A stretch of 59,507 nt of DNA from Caballeronia udeis (GCF_001544555.2 NZ_FCOK02000061.1:1-59507); one strand, 5' to 3'. Numbered from the stretch's first letter, positions 7,525 through 16,971 are shown. Translations and numbers: made by a program. Notes: a model not told the origin generated them from the sequence alone.

Positions 7525-10500
7525 TTACCAGCTATATCTGTATCCAACCTGACCGAACACGCCCTGACGATAATCACCGCCAATGTTGCGGGAGTACTTG
7601 ACGTTGGCGTACGTTTCCGACGCTTTACCCATGCTCATGGTGACGCCCACACCCACTTCATACCAGGTCTTCGACAGGCCGCTGTTGAACGGCGCGCCGT
7701 CCACTGACGTGTTACCCGGCGTCAGGAAGTCGTGCAGTACGTCGGCGGTGAAGTAGGGCGTTGCCGTTCCCGACTTCGTGTCATTGGTCAGGTTCGCCTT
7801 GAAGATCCGGAAGCCGGCCCGTCCGCGCAACGCGTTGCTCGATGTGCTCGATACCGGCGAGATGCCGTCGTTGAAGCCGTTCAGATGCAGGTACTGGTAC
7901 ATCAACTGGGCTTGCGGCTCGATGGCGATGCTCGTCGATCCGATCAGCAACGGCTTGCCCACTTCACCGGACAGGCCCGTGCCAACGCCATTCTGCGAAG
8001 CACCGCCACCATACACATCGCCGTACTTGTTGTGATAGTGGGTGAGTTGCGCCACGGCGTCGAAATAGCTGCCGTCCTTCAGGTACCTGGTCCAGTAGCC
8101 GCCGAGCGATTGCGCCTGCGTTTCGACTGAACCGGTCGCGGTCGTCAGCGTCGGATTCAGCGCGCGCGCGCTGTCTTCGAACGTCGCCGACGACGAGCCG
8201 ATAGTCACCGTGACGCCCGCATGCGTGCTGCCGCCAGCCGGGTTTGTCGAGAGCGTCCAGTCCTTGCCGAACTGCGCGAAGAACGTGCGTTCATCGGCGG
8301 AGAAACGATCGCCCGAGTTGGCGTTCAGGCTCTGCCCGCCAATGCGTCCCCACACGCCGTTGCCATACGTTCCCTGTGCGTTCTCGAGACTCGCGACATC
8401 GCCGACACGCTCATGCAACCGGTTCATGATCGAGAAACCGTAGTCGAGGTTGAGCGACGGTGTCATGGTGTAGCCGATCACAGCAGGACGGTATGCGATG
8501 ACCGAAGGCTGAGTGGCGGGCGAGGTGGTGTTGGGCGTACCCGCGGACACGATCGGCGTCACCGGCGTAACGACAGCGCCAGGGGCGGTCGGTGTGGTCG
8601 GCGTGGTCGGCGTGGTGGGTGTCGTTGGCGGCGTCACGGGAGGCGTGGTCGGCGGCGTCACAGGAGGCGTAACCGGCGGCGTCACGGGAGGCGTAACCGG
8701 CGGTGTCACGGGAGGCGTAACCGGCGGCGTCACGGGAGGCATAACCGGCGGCGTCACAGGAGGCGTAACCGGCGGTGTCACGGGAGGCGTAACCGGCGGT
8801 GTCACAGGAGGCGTAACCGGCACGCTATTGAGCGACGAGCGCAAGTAGAAGTCGTCAGGACGACCCGAGCCGCCTTGATACAACAAGTACTGGTATGCCC
8901 CGGCCTGAACCGGCGCAAGCATATGGAAAGTCGTGGCAGCAGCGGTGCCGTTCACCTGGACGACCTTGATGCCGTCGCCTGCCGTCAGCGCGCCCAGCCC
9001 GCTCGGGCGCACCGTCACGGTCGTGCTGCCGCTTGCGTTGCCGCCAATGACCAGTTGATCGGTGAACTGATTGGACGCTGCGCCGCCGGCGTTCATCACG
9101 GTGTTCACGATCAACTGCGCGTTGGTCCCGCCCACGTAGTTGCCGCTCACATTCAGCACGTTGCCGGTCACGCCCGATGCGGCCGCCAGGTTGATCGTGT
9201 TGTTGTTGGTGAGATCGCCGTGAATCGTGAACGTGCCGGTCGACGATGCCGAGAAAGCCGGCAATGCGTTCGCCGCAGCGATCGTTCCCGAGTTGACCAC
9301 CGAGCCCAGCACGGTACCGAAACCGCCGAGCGTGGCGCCTTGCGCAACAGTCGTCGTGCCTGTACCGGTGCTGGCCAGATTGTGTTGTGCATCGCCGACC
9401 GCGAGGGTGCCCGCCAGTACGTCCGTGTCGCCGTAGGTGCTTACGCCGTTCATCGTGAGTACGCCGCTGCCGAGCTTTGTCAGCGAGCCGGTACCGGTCA
9501 CGCCTTGTGAGAGCGTCGACGAATACTGCTGCGTGTCGATCGTCCCGCCGTTATCGCCGATCGAGATTGCGCGGGTCGCAGCAAGGTCGAGGTCGTTGGC
9601 CAGTTGCAGCGTGCCGCCGTTGAAGGTGAGACCGCCCGTGGTCGCGCCCAATGCATTGTCGGCTGCGATATTAAGCGTGCCCTGCGTGATCAGCGTGCCG
9701 CCCGAATACGTGTTGCCGCCGGTTGCCGTGGGCGCCAGGAACAACGTGCCCGCACCGGTTTTCTCGATCGAGCCCGTGCCGCTCAACAACCCCGCGTAGG
9801 TGCCGTCATCGGTTTGCGCGAAGCGGACCAGCCCGTTGTCGGTAATCGCGGCCGGGAGGCTCTGCGCCCGCGCTTGAAGCGTGCCCGCGGCATCAACAAG
9901 CATCTGGCCCGTGTAGGTGCTGTTATCGCCCGTCAGGATCAGCGTACCGCCTGCAACTTCCGCACTTTGCACGTCCGGCAGGATGCCGTTGACGGTCCAC
10001 GTACCGGTGTCCGTCTTGATGAGCGTCTGGAAGTTGGCGATGTTGCCCGTCAGTGTGTCCACGCCGAGCCCGCTCAGGAACAACTGGTTGTTGCCTGCGC
10101 CGCCGTCGATCGTGCCCGTCACCGACGAGCCGGTGTAGATGCGCATGATGTCGTCGCCACCTGAAAATATGATGTCGCCGATCACCTTGCCCTTGTTGGT
10201 GAAATCGATGGGAGCGTCGCCGCTCGAGCCGATCACGCTGCCGGGTGACTGGATCACGCCGGTTTCATTGTTGATGACGGTGTTGCCGCCGACCTTGTTC
10301 TGGAACCAGATGGCGTCGGCGTTGATCGCCTGGATCAGGCCGTTGTTGATGATGACGTTGCCCTGGCCTTGTATGTTCACGGCCTCGGCAATGCCCTGAG
10401 TGCCGTTGGACAGCACCTGGCCGCCAGCTTGAACGGTCAGCGTGCCGTTGTCCTGGAACTCGATGGTATTCGCGCCGGTGCCATAGTTGCCGTGTGAATT

Positions 10501-10809
10501 GACGGCGTTGTTGCTGACCGTGCCGCCCGACTGAACCGTGATGTTGGCGTTGTTAGCCAGGCTGATTGCCGATGCGTCGCCCGTGGCAATCGTCGCGCCG
10601 TTCTGGACAGTGACGGTCTGATTGTCGTTGCCCGGTACATAGCCGGTGCCGATGGGTGTGGCCCATGGGTTCGGCGAGGCTGAATTGCAGACCGTATCGA
10701 GGCCGTTCACGGCACACGCTGCTGCCGCCGCAATAGGACTCAGGAGAAAAGGAATCAGCAGCAGTGATGGTGCAAGCGAGATCGCTCGCGAACGAACTTG
10801 ATGAGTCAT
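7525..10809 (-). CDS. autotransporter outer membrane beta-barrel protein (type V secretion)
   Basis: A 1094-residue protein. An N-terminal signal peptide (hydrophobic SLLLIPFLLSPIAAAAA) precedes a passenger rich in short beta-helix repeats and autotransporter-associated motifs such as GGTLILTGDNSTYTG and GVLTMNGVSTYG. A Pro/Thr/Val tract of about 17 tetrapeptides (PVTP and PTTP) at roughly residues 670-750 separates it from a C-terminal translocator that ends in Tyr-Ser-Trp, the terminal aromatic expected of a barrel. It would be displayed on or released from the cell surface, probably as an adhesin; no enzymatic domain or RGD-type motif was seen. It has its own terminator and stands alone. 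Confidence 0.92.
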   Translation of the reverse strand: MTHQVRSRAISLAPSLLLIPFLLSPIAAAAACAVNGLDTVCNSASPNPWATPIGTGYVPGNDNQTVTVQNGATIATGDASAISLANNANITVQSGGTVSNNAVNSHGNYGTGANTIEFQDNGTLTVQAGGQVLSNGTQGIAEAVNIQGQGNVIINNGLIQAINADAIWFQNKVGGNTVINNETGVIQSPGSVIGSSGDAPIDFTNKGKVIGDIIFSGGDDIMRIYTGSSVTGTIDGGAGNNQLFLSGLGVDTLTGNIANFQTLIKTDTGTWTVNGILPDVQSAEVAGGTLILTGDNSTYTGQMLVDAAGTLQARAQSLPAAITDNGLVRFAQTDDGTYAGLLSGTGSIEKTGAGTLFLAPTATGGNTYSGGTLITQGTLNIAADNALGATTGGLTFNGGTLQLANDLDLAATRAISIGDNGGTIDTQQYSSTLSQGVTGTGSLTKLGSGVLTMNGVSTYGDTDVLAGTLAVGDAQHNLASTGTGTTTVAQGATLGGFGTVLGSVVNSGTIAAANALPAFSASSTGTFTIHGDLTNNNTINLAAASGVTGNVLNVSGNYVGGTNAQLIVNTVMNAGGAASNQFTDQLVIGGNASGSTTVTVRPSGLGALTAGDGIKVVQVNGTAAATTFHMLAPVQAGAYQYLLYQGGSGRPDDFYLRSSLNSVPVTPPVTPPVTPPVTPPVTPPVTPPVMPPVTPPVTPPVTPPVTPPVTPPVTPPVTPPTTPPVTPPTTPTTPTTPTTPTAPGAVVTPVTPIVSAGTPNTTSPATQPSVIAYRPAVIGYTMTPSLNLDYGFSIMNRLHERVGDVASLENAQGTYGNGVWGRIGGQSLNANSGDRFSADERTFFAQFGKDWTLSTNPAGGSTHAGVTVTIGSSSATFEDSARALNPTLTTATGSVETQAQSLGGYWTRYLKDGSYFDAVAQLTHYHNKYGDVYGGGASQNGVGTGLSGEVGKPLLIGSTSIAIEPQAQLMYQYLHLNGFNDGISPVSSTSSNALRGRAGFRIFKANLTNDTKSGTATPYFTADVLHDFLTPGNTSVDGAPFNSGLSKTWYEVGVGVTMSMGKASETYANVKYSRNIGGDYRQGVFGQVGYRYSW
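8589..8820 (-). repeat. 12-bp in-frame tandem repeat encoding the PVTP tract
   Basis: Within the autotransporter gene this stretch is built from 12-bp units that read Pro-Val-Thr-Pro on the minus strand, with a higher-order 24-bp periodicity in the third codon positions and a more degenerate Thr-Thr-Pro end. About 17 tetrapeptides are present, one of them Pro-Val-Met-Pro. Gain or loss of units would change the length of the stalk without shifting the frame. Confidence 0.9.
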
Positions 10810-11064
10810 GAACCGCCCCCGGTGTTTGTTATCTGTAAAAGCGGGCGGAATTTAACAAGCAGGCTTTCTGGTGAATGTGGCTAGCCGAACGAACGAGCCC
10901 GGAAACCTTACCGAGTAACACATGCTTTGTGCAGCATCGCGCTTTAAACAGCAGAAAGGAGTTGGGTAACTGTCAATTGTTGTTAAGTCGGTGAGAAGTC
11001 ATTGAGTGACGTGACGCCGGGTCGCTAGCCGCGCGTGCTTAATAGCAGAATCCGCTCTTGATCT

Positions 11065-12363
11065 ATGAGCGCTGGCGAACATGCAGCGCAGATGCAGCGC
11101 GTTGTGTGGGTTACCCATCGTTCAAGCGCGAATGTCTTGCTTCAGGGCGTTCCCTCTGCGTCCATGCATCGGTACGATGCGTTTTTCGGCGCTTCACGCG
11201 CTTGGGCAAGCGCTGATATCGGGGGATATATGGGAGCGAAAAGTACGGTGGAGAGCAGGCCGACGAACGTTCATGTTCATCTTTACTACGGCGTCGATCC
11301 AGGCCGGTATCGCAAGGACGAGAACGTCGGGTGCTTGTACGGCTATCACTACGCCCAATCGGAGTCGATGACGCTTTCATATTCCCAGGATCACCCTGAA
11401 GGCCGTGTCCTTCGCACTATTCGACGCGGCTTGAAAGCGCTTCTCGGCTGCGATCTCATCCATACCTTTCGCAACCGCGCTGCGCTGCTTGAAGCGGACG
11501 TGATCTGGACGCATACGGAGCGGGAGTACCTCTCGGCGGCGTTGCTGCTCATGCTCAATCGCGGTCCGCGCAAGCCGCTTCTGCTGGCGCAAAGCGTGTG
11601 GTTGCTGGACATCTGGGAATCGCTTGGCGTGTTCAAGCGCGCAATGTTCAAGCGGCTGCTAAGCCAGGCGACCTTGCTGACGACCCTGACTCACGACAAC
11701 GCCGCACTAGCGAAAAAGTTCTGGAACCGCGAAGCAACGGTGGTTCTCTACGGCATCAGTACAGACGATTTCCCTTTGCAGCCGGTGTCCGAGTGGCGCC
11801 CTCACGGACCCTTGCGCGTGGCGGCCATTGGTAACGATCGTGATCGGGACTGGCAGACCTTCATGGCTGCGTTCGAAAACGACCCGCGCTTTAGCGCGAG
11901 GCTGGCGACCCAGCGTAAGGTCGCGCGTCCTGATCAGGCGGACAACATTGTGATTGCACCGGTGTCGGGGCTGGCGGAGCAGCGTGCGCTCTATGACTGG
12001 GCCGATGTGATCGTCGTACCGCTTCATCCCAATCACCATGCATCGGGCATTACGGTTTTGCTGGAAGCGGTGATGGCCGGCAAGGTAGTGGTCGCAACGG
12101 GCATAGGCGGTCTGTCGGACTATTTCTCCGGTGACGCCGTCTCCTATGTACCGGTCCACGATGCACCGAGCTTGCGCGAGACTGTCGCCGCGCTAGGGGC
12201 CGATCCCGAAGGCACGACCGAGCGGATTCGGCGCGCGCAGCAGGAGTTGGTATCGAAGGATCTGACGACGCGCGGTTTCGCCCGGCAACATGTCATGCTG
12301 ACGCATCAGATGCTGCGCCAGGCACGGTCGAACGAACGGGCGGAATCGCTTGCGCGTGTGTAA
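11065..12363 (+). CDS. glycosyltransferase, GT-B fold (family 4-like)
   Basis: A 432-residue protein. The N-terminal half is divergent; the C-terminal half shows the GT-B nucleotide-sugar region with DVIVVPLHPNHHASGITVLLEAVMAG arranged as in family 4 glycosyltransferases: a conserved Glu in LLEAV, preceded by a Ser/Gly turn and followed by GKVVVATGIGGLSDY. There is no signal peptide, so it acts at the cytoplasmic face, probably on a polysaccharide or lipid-linked sugar. No other glycan genes adjoin it. The start could be 11065 or the ATG at 11092; neither has a strong ribosome binding site. Confidence 0.8.
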   Translation: MSAGEHAAQMQRVVWVTHRSSANVLLQGVPSASMHRYDAFFGASRAWASADIGGYMGAKSTVESRPTNVHVHLYYGVDPGRYRKDENVGCLYGYHYAQSESMTLSYSQDHPEGRVLRTIRRGLKALLGCDLIHTFRNRAALLEADVIWTHTEREYLSAALLLMLNRGPRKPLLLAQSVWLLDIWESLGVFKRAMFKRLLSQATLLTTLTHDNAALAKKFWNREATVVLYGISTDDFPLQPVSEWRPHGPLRVAAIGNDRDRDWQTFMAAFENDPRFSARLATQRKVARPDQADNIVIAPVSGLAEQRALYDWADVIVVPLHPNHHASGITVLLEAVMAGKVVVATGIGGLSDYFSGDAVSYVPVHDAPSLRETVAALGADPEGTTERIRRAQQELVSKDLTTRGFARQHVMLTHQMLRQARSNERAESLARV

Positions 12364-12436
12364 GCCGCAGGTCAAGTGACTCAAGTGACTCAAACGGCGG
12401 CTCAATACCCCGTTCGCTGACGCGAGCAACCCGCCC

Positions 12437-12979
12437 TTACTTGCCAGCCTGTGTTCGCTTAAGGAAATCGTGCTGGAAAATGCACATGCGATACACGTTG
12501 TGATACCGGCCATTACCAAAAAACTCTTCGATCAGTTCCGCTTCCTGTTTGAAGCCGCACTTCTCGTAGACATGAATAGCCGACTGATTCGACACATCCA
12601 CGATCAGATACAGCTTGCGCAGATTGAGCACTGAGAACGCGTAGTCCGTGGCGAGCAGGGTCGCGCTTGTTGCATATCCCTGGCCTTGGGCGCCGGGTGC
12701 AATGATGATCTGGAATTCGCCGCGTCTATGGATGTAATCAAGCTCGATCAATTCCGCGAGCCCTACGGTCTCGCCGACCTTGTCGACAGCGACGAAGCGC
12801 CGTTCACGCAGGTCGTGGACGTGGCGATCGTATAGCTGGGACAACTCGGAGAACGTTTCATAGGGTTCTTCGAACCAGTAACGCATGATCTTTGCGTTGT
12901 TGTTCAGACTGTGGACGAAGTGGAGATCGGTACGTTCGAGCGGCCGCAGCATGAGCTGATTGTTCTCTTCGATGATCAT
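12437..12979 (-). CDS. speG: GNAT acetyltransferase, spermidine N1-acetyltransferase-like (SpeG)
   Basis: A 180-residue GNAT protein. The ATG at 12979 is preceded by GGAGTG and starts a sequence whose first motif (LMLRPLERTDLHFVHSLNN) is the usual N-terminus of SpeG. The acetyl-CoA site is APGAQGQGYATSA (about residues 95-107), and the C-terminal NQSAIHVYEKCGF is also typical. SpeG acetylates spermidine and spermine in the cytoplasm and thereby lowers polyamine stress. It is immediately downstream of a LysR gene on the same strand (77 bp) but the two need not be linked. Substrate assignment rests on overall resemblance. Confidence 0.8.
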   Translation of the reverse strand: MIIEENNQLMLRPLERTDLHFVHSLNNNAKIMRYWFEEPYETFSELSQLYDRHVHDLRERRFVAVDKVGETVGLAELIELDYIHRRGEFQIIIAPGAQGQGYATSATLLATDYAFSVLNLRKLYLIVDVSNQSAIHVYEKCGFKQEAELIEEFFGNGRYHNVYRMCIFQHDFLKRTQAGK

Positions 12980-13055
12980 GGGTGACACTCCGCGAATGAT
13001 GGATCGACCTGCAATATAACTTAAGCGCCTGCACGTGCCTGGTTGCTTACAGGCC

Positions 13056-14027
13056 TTAAGGGACGGCCTCCAGGCGTGCGCCATAGACTTCGAGCGCGGC
13101 ATCGCGCAGCGCTCGAAGCACAACGTTTGCCGCGGGCGACAATAATTGCGTTTGCCGCGTAATGATGCCGAATGCATCCATGCGGCACGGCAATTCAATA
13201 GCCAGCCGCTTGAGCGTGCCGAACTCCTCATATTGCCGCGCGACTTCTTCGGGCATGACGGCGAGCATGTCGCTTTGCAGCAAGATGCCGGAGATTGCAA
13301 CGATGTTGTTGGTGTTCACCACATTCTGCGGCGAACTGAGGCCGATCTGTGAAAAGACCATGTCGAATCTATGCCGCAGCACGCTGCCCGGCGGATGCAG
13401 GACCCAGCCTGCATTGACAATGTCGTGCATGGTCAGGCCGGTCGCGTGTTCAAGCGGATGCCCGGGGCGCACGACTACGCAAAGCGGTTCCTCGGCAATA
13501 GGCTCGTAACGTACCGCATCCTTGAACTGGCCCTGCCGCTCGAGTACGCGGCCAATCATGATGTCGAGGTGGCCCTCGGCAACCAGCGGCAGCATCACGT
13601 CTGACGTTTCCACTTGCAGCCAGATCTGCAATTGCGGATAAAGCGCTTTCACGCGTGCGATGGCCATTGGCACCATGGTCGCGGCTGCTGCGGCAATCGC
13701 GCCAATCTGCACCTGGCCCACGAGCCCCGCGCGCAACGCGGAGATCTCGTCGTGCGCCTGGTTCAGATTCGAGAGCACCATGCGCGCATGCCGGATCATC
13801 ACTTCGCCATACAGCGTGGCGTGCATCCCGTGCGGCGTGCGGTCGAAAAGCCGCACCTCCAGCATGTCCTCCAGTTCCTTCAGCAGACGCGACGCGGCCG
13901 GCTGCGTCATGCCGAGGACATCGGCGGCGCGGCGGACGTTGCCTTCTTCCTCCATGGCCGCAAGCAGCATCAACTGCCGCGTCTTGAGACGCGCGCGCAC
14001 GAACCAGTTCGAGTAGCTTTGAGCCAT
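13056..14027 (-). CDS. LysR family transcriptional regulator, GbpR/GguR-like
   Basis: A 323-residue LTTR. It begins with RARLKTRQLMLLAAMEEEGN and a winged helix AADVLGMTQPAASRLLKELE, a form I associate with the GbpR branch that regulates galactose/arabinose uptake in other proteobacteria. The effector domain starts with GQVQIGAI at about residue 104 and has DIMIGRV. The sugar transport operons of this window are more than 23 kb away, so any link to them is speculative. The 330 bp upstream carry no gene and probably its promoter. Confidence 0.85.
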   Translation of the reverse strand: MAQSYSNWFVRARLKTRQLMLLAAMEEEGNVRRAADVLGMTQPAASRLLKELEDMLEVRLFDRTPHGMHATLYGEVMIRHARMVLSNLNQAHDEISALRAGLVGQVQIGAIAAAAATMVPMAIARVKALYPQLQIWLQVETSDVMLPLVAEGHLDIMIGRVLERQGQFKDAVRYEPIAEEPLCVVVRPGHPLEHATGLTMHDIVNAGWVLHPPGSVLRHRFDMVFSQIGLSSPQNVVNTNNIVAISGILLQSDMLAVMPEEVARQYEEFGTLKRLAIELPCRMDAFGIITRQTQLLSPAANVVLRALRDAALEVYGARLEAVP

Positions 14028-14357
14028 CGCCGCGCGCCTATGCGTGAATTAAAACGACACTGAAAGCTTCTTTGCTTACTGGGCATGCGGGCGGTTTTTT
14101 CATTATCGTTTTCGCTTGGTGACAAACAAGGTCGTGGTTCCGGGAAAGTGCGGATTCTCTATCGGGATCAGGCCAAACCCGCAGCGGCGAACGCGTCCGG
14201 CAGGCTTTGGACGTTAATCGTAGCCGATCATGGCCGTCGGGCAGAGAGGCCGCGCAAGCCACATTATCGCCGCTTGGCTGCGGTTGCCAGATTTAGCGTA
14301 CGGGTGGGCAATGACAGGCGCTTGGCCGAAGCCGGGCGGGGTAAGCCGACGGTAAGG
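14028..14357. other. intergenic stretch without a recognisable gene
   Basis: This 330-bp stretch lies upstream of the LysR gene and downstream of the membrane-protein gene, both on the minus strand. Open frames on either strand lack motifs and ribosome binding sites. A T-rich run near 14094-14101 is the only feature that stands out and has no hairpin in front of it. Confidence 0.45.
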
Positions 14358-14999
14358 TCAAGCCGTGGCGATCAGCAGCACGCCGGTGCCCGCGAGCCCG
14401 ATGGACCAGAGGCGGTCGAAGTTGATCCAGCCGCGCCTGAGGACGCCCACGCCCAGCCAGTCGTACACCAGCATTGCGATACCCGCTGTGACGAACAGCG
14501 TGGCCAGCGTATGCAGGCCGACGGCGGCGAGCGAGACCAGCAGCGGCCCGGATGATCCGCCTGCCATGGACCCGCACAGGGGGATCAGCGCCGGAATCAG
14601 CATGAGGCCGGCTCCGTGTGCGGTCGCCATCAGGAACGACCAGAGGACGAGACCGGCAAAACCTGTCGTCATGCCAACCCGCACGCGGTGCCGATGCCCG
14701 TAGCGAACCTGGTACACCGCCCAGGCGACCAGCAGGGCGCCGCTTGCAATGCGAATGAGGTGGCTGTCCACGACCATCCCTGTGGTGGCCACGAGCGCGG
14801 CGACTATGCCGATAGAGAGCGCGTGGCCCAGCGCCATTGGAGGGATGGCAAGAAGGACGGCTTGCCGGCTGCGTCGATGCAAACCGAGGGCGACCGCGAA
14901 CAGCCAGCCCATGGCGGGGTTGAGTCCATGAAACACGCCAAGCCCTGCAATCGCGAACCACTCCCATGCGTGGCCCGACCCTGCCCATGCTGTGTTCAT
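14358..14999 (-). CDS. polytopic membrane protein of unknown function
   Basis: A 213-residue hydrophobic protein with about six predicted membrane segments. It opens with a GVFHGLNPAMGWLFAVALG motif near residues 20-38; the His-Asn-Pro combination in the first helix recalls nickel/cobalt efflux and HupE/UreJ-like membrane proteins, but the similarity is too short for an assignment. The ATG at 14999 is 50 bp downstream of the methanethiol-oxidase-like gene on the same strand, and longer starts would run into that gene, so the two are probably one operon. A role in metal handling for the SBP56 protein is possible but is inference only. Confidence 0.7.
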   Translation of the reverse strand: MNTAWAGSGHAWEWFAIAGLGVFHGLNPAMGWLFAVALGLHRRSRQAVLLAIPPMALGHALSIGIVAALVATTGMVVDSHLIRIASGALLVAWAVYQVRYGHRHRVRVGMTTGFAGLVLWSFLMATAHGAGLMLIPALIPLCGSMAGGSSGPLLVSLAAVGLHTLATLFVTAGIAMLVYDWLGVGVLRRGWINFDRLWSIGLAGTGVLLIATA

Positions 15000-15048
15000 G
15001 ATGGGCCCGGCGTGAGCGCTCCATGAGAGTCGCAGGTCGCGGATAACT

Positions 15049-16443
15049 TCATGGATAGCAATACGAGTCGGACGAACAATCACCGCCCTCGAGCCGCACC
15101 TGATGCGGCCGGTGCGTGGAAGGCCACTCGACCAGGAAGCGCGGATCGAACTCGATACCGCCCTCCGGCGACGCATCCAGCTTCACCATCCAGCCTTTGA
15201 GACCATCGGGATAAAACTGTTCGTCGATAGCGCCGTATAGCGAATTGGTGAAATACACGCGGCGGCCATCGCGGCTGACTTCGACCATCTGCGGTCCGCC
15301 GTTCAGGGAGCGGCCGTCAGCCTTCGGATGTGACTCGCGCGATACGATGCCACCGATTCTCACGGTCCCGGTGAGCTTGGGCGCGAAGGGATCGGAGACG
15401 TCGTATTGCCGCAAGTCGCCGGTTCCCCAGCACGCAACGTAGAGGAAGCGGTCGTCCATGGACAGGTCGATGTCCGTGACAAGCGGAGGCACTGCACCGA
15501 AACCCTTCAGCATGGGCGGCAGCAGATCGGGGTTAGCGGGCTCGGCTGGAATCTCGATGATCTTCTTGACGGCCCACTTGTCACCATCGCGGTACCAGGT
15601 CCAGATAGACGCGGATAAATCGTTCAGGCTGATCACGGAGTTGACGAAGCCGTATGCCTTGGTCGGATCGTGAGCCGGACGCAGTTCGAACACGAGCTGG
15701 TTCTCCTTGCCGAAATCGATCTCCTGTTGATGCTTGCGTGTATGCAGGTCCCAGAAATGCAGCTTGTGGCCGTATTGGCCGCCTAGCAGGATTTCCGGCA
15801 CGAGGCCGTTTTCGAATGTAGCAGGCAAGCCCCATTCGCTCGTGACCAGGGTGTCGTGTCCGAGGTGCCACCAGGCGTCGTAGGCTAGTTGCTGAGGACC
15901 GCGATCTATTTCCCATTGGCCGCGAATGTCGAAGGTCTCATGGTCCATCAGGAAAATGCCGCCCGGCGCTTCGCCTTGCGCATTCCCCAATGCGGCCACG
16001 TAGATACCTTCGGGTCCGCAGTGAACGGTATGAGGTCGGGTATAACCCGCCTTCTCGGCGACTTCGCCGGGCTCCAGCACGCGCACGATCTTGGGGTTGC
16101 GAGGGTCAGCCTTGGTATCGAGAATATGAATTCTCGACGATCGCAAACCGGGCACGACCAGATAACGACGCTCGGCGTGCGGGTGGGGTGCGTTCGGGCA
16201 TAGGCAGGAACTGCAGGCGTTCCAGCCGAAATGATGAAGCTCGTCGCCTGTGTTGGGCATGGCGACGTTGCTGATCACTTGCGAATAGCTGGCCGAGGCG
16301 GGGTCTACGTCCACGACGGCGATGGCATCCGGCACCTGTCGCGTGGGATCGAAACTCGCAACGTACGCAATGGTTTCGTGCGGGGTCTTCATGGCCATCC
16401 GCGGGGAGGGATAGAACGTTGGATCCGGTGTCCAGGTAGCCAT
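15049..16443 (-). CDS. selenium-binding protein SBP56 family / methanethiol oxidase
   Basis: A 464-residue protein, the usual length for SBP56. The start at 16443 has GGAG spaced seven bases upstream and gives the family N-terminus (FYPSPRMAMKTPHE). Family landmarks are HHFGWNACSSCLCP (a CxxC pair near residues 95-100), RPHTVHCGPEGIYVAALG, and SRESHPKADGRSLNGGPQMVEV. Bacterial members (MtoX) oxidise methanethiol to formaldehyde, hydrogen sulfide and peroxide with a copper-dependent beta-propeller. The characterised Hyphomicrobium enzyme is exported; this copy has no signal peptide. It is followed by a membrane-protein gene, likely its operon partner. Confidence 0.88.
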   Translation of the reverse strand: MATWTPDPTFYPSPRMAMKTPHETIAYVASFDPTRQVPDAIAVVDVDPASASYSQVISNVAMPNTGDELHHFGWNACSSCLCPNAPHPHAERRYLVVPGLRSSRIHILDTKADPRNPKIVRVLEPGEVAEKAGYTRPHTVHCGPEGIYVAALGNAQGEAPGGIFLMDHETFDIRGQWEIDRGPQQLAYDAWWHLGHDTLVTSEWGLPATFENGLVPEILLGGQYGHKLHFWDLHTRKHQQEIDFGKENQLVFELRPAHDPTKAYGFVNSVISLNDLSASIWTWYRDGDKWAVKKIIEIPAEPANPDLLPPMLKGFGAVPPLVTDIDLSMDDRFLYVACWGTGDLRQYDVSDPFAPKLTGTVRIGGIVSRESHPKADGRSLNGGPQMVEVSRDGRRVYFTNSLYGAIDEQFYPDGLKGWMVKLDASPEGGIEFDPRFLVEWPSTHRPHQVRLEGGDCSSDSYCYP

Positions 16444-16644
16444 GCCATTTCTCCAGGAAACGTTTTTCCCTGGTGGCCCGGTGGAAGCCGCGCAAGGATT
16501 ATCCGCAGACCTACCGGGCAAATATACCTTGTTTACCGCATCCGATTGCCCGAGCCGGTTGGCGCCCAAAGCTTGATTTCTTCTAAGCGAATACCGTATG
16601 GCGATATGCGCTCGCTTGCTTGCCGCAAGCATGGGTGTAAACAC

Positions 16645-16674
16645 GAACGCCCGGCTGCTCCTTGCCGGGCGTTC
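16645..16674 (-). terminator. hairpin after the third peptide gene, probable terminator
   Basis: A perfect 11-bp stem (GAACGCCCGGC and its complement) with an eight-base loop lies 25 bp past the stop of the 73-codon peptide gene. On the minus strand it is followed by GTGTTTA, a modest U-rich tail. It would end the transcript of the three peptide genes 17680-16699. Confidence 0.7.
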
Positions 16675-16698
16675 AAAGCGCGAGTGCGTAGGAGCAGT

Positions 16699-16920
16699 CT
16701 ATTTGCGCGCTTTCCGACCTGCGGTTTTGGCCGCCGGTTGAGCCGCGGCCACGCCAATCTGGCTGGCCGGGAAATTGACGATCCTCGTGCTGCCCGCCGG
16801 CCTTGCGTACGAGCGAAGCGCCTGACGGGAGCTGGATCTCGCGCCGCCGGCAATCGCACTCATTGCCTGCTTGTCGAGTTCCACGCTGTCGGGTAGATCC
16901 TTGATCAGAATTGCAGCCAT
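16699..16920 (-). CDS. double-glycine leader peptide precursor 1, cationic core
   Basis: A 73-residue precursor. Residues 1-26 follow the same leader pattern as four other small genes in this window: I6, D8-L9, L15-D16, A19-M20 and a terminal Gly25-Gly26 are shared without gaps. Cutting after Gly-Gly would release 47 residues with ten Arg/Lys and no acidic residue, quite unlike the Asn-rich cores of the other four. It is the last gene of a probable three-peptide operon (17680 to 16699) and is followed by a hairpin. Expected export route is the C39-ABC transporter at 30582. Function unknown; a membrane-active peptide is possible from charge alone. Confidence 0.75.
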   Translation of the reverse strand: MAAILIKDLPDSVELDKQAMSAIAGGARSSSRQALRSYARPAGSTRIVNFPASQIGVAAAQPAAKTAGRKARK

Positions 16921-16971
16921 GGTGTCATCCAGGGTAGGTTAGGGTTTCCATTCATTCCAGTATAGGCAATT

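Noticed and set aside
8221..9510. 429-codon plus-strand frame with Arg/His-rich repeats
   Set aside because: It lies antisense to the autotransporter. The repeats are just the reverse reading of the PVTP-coding array.
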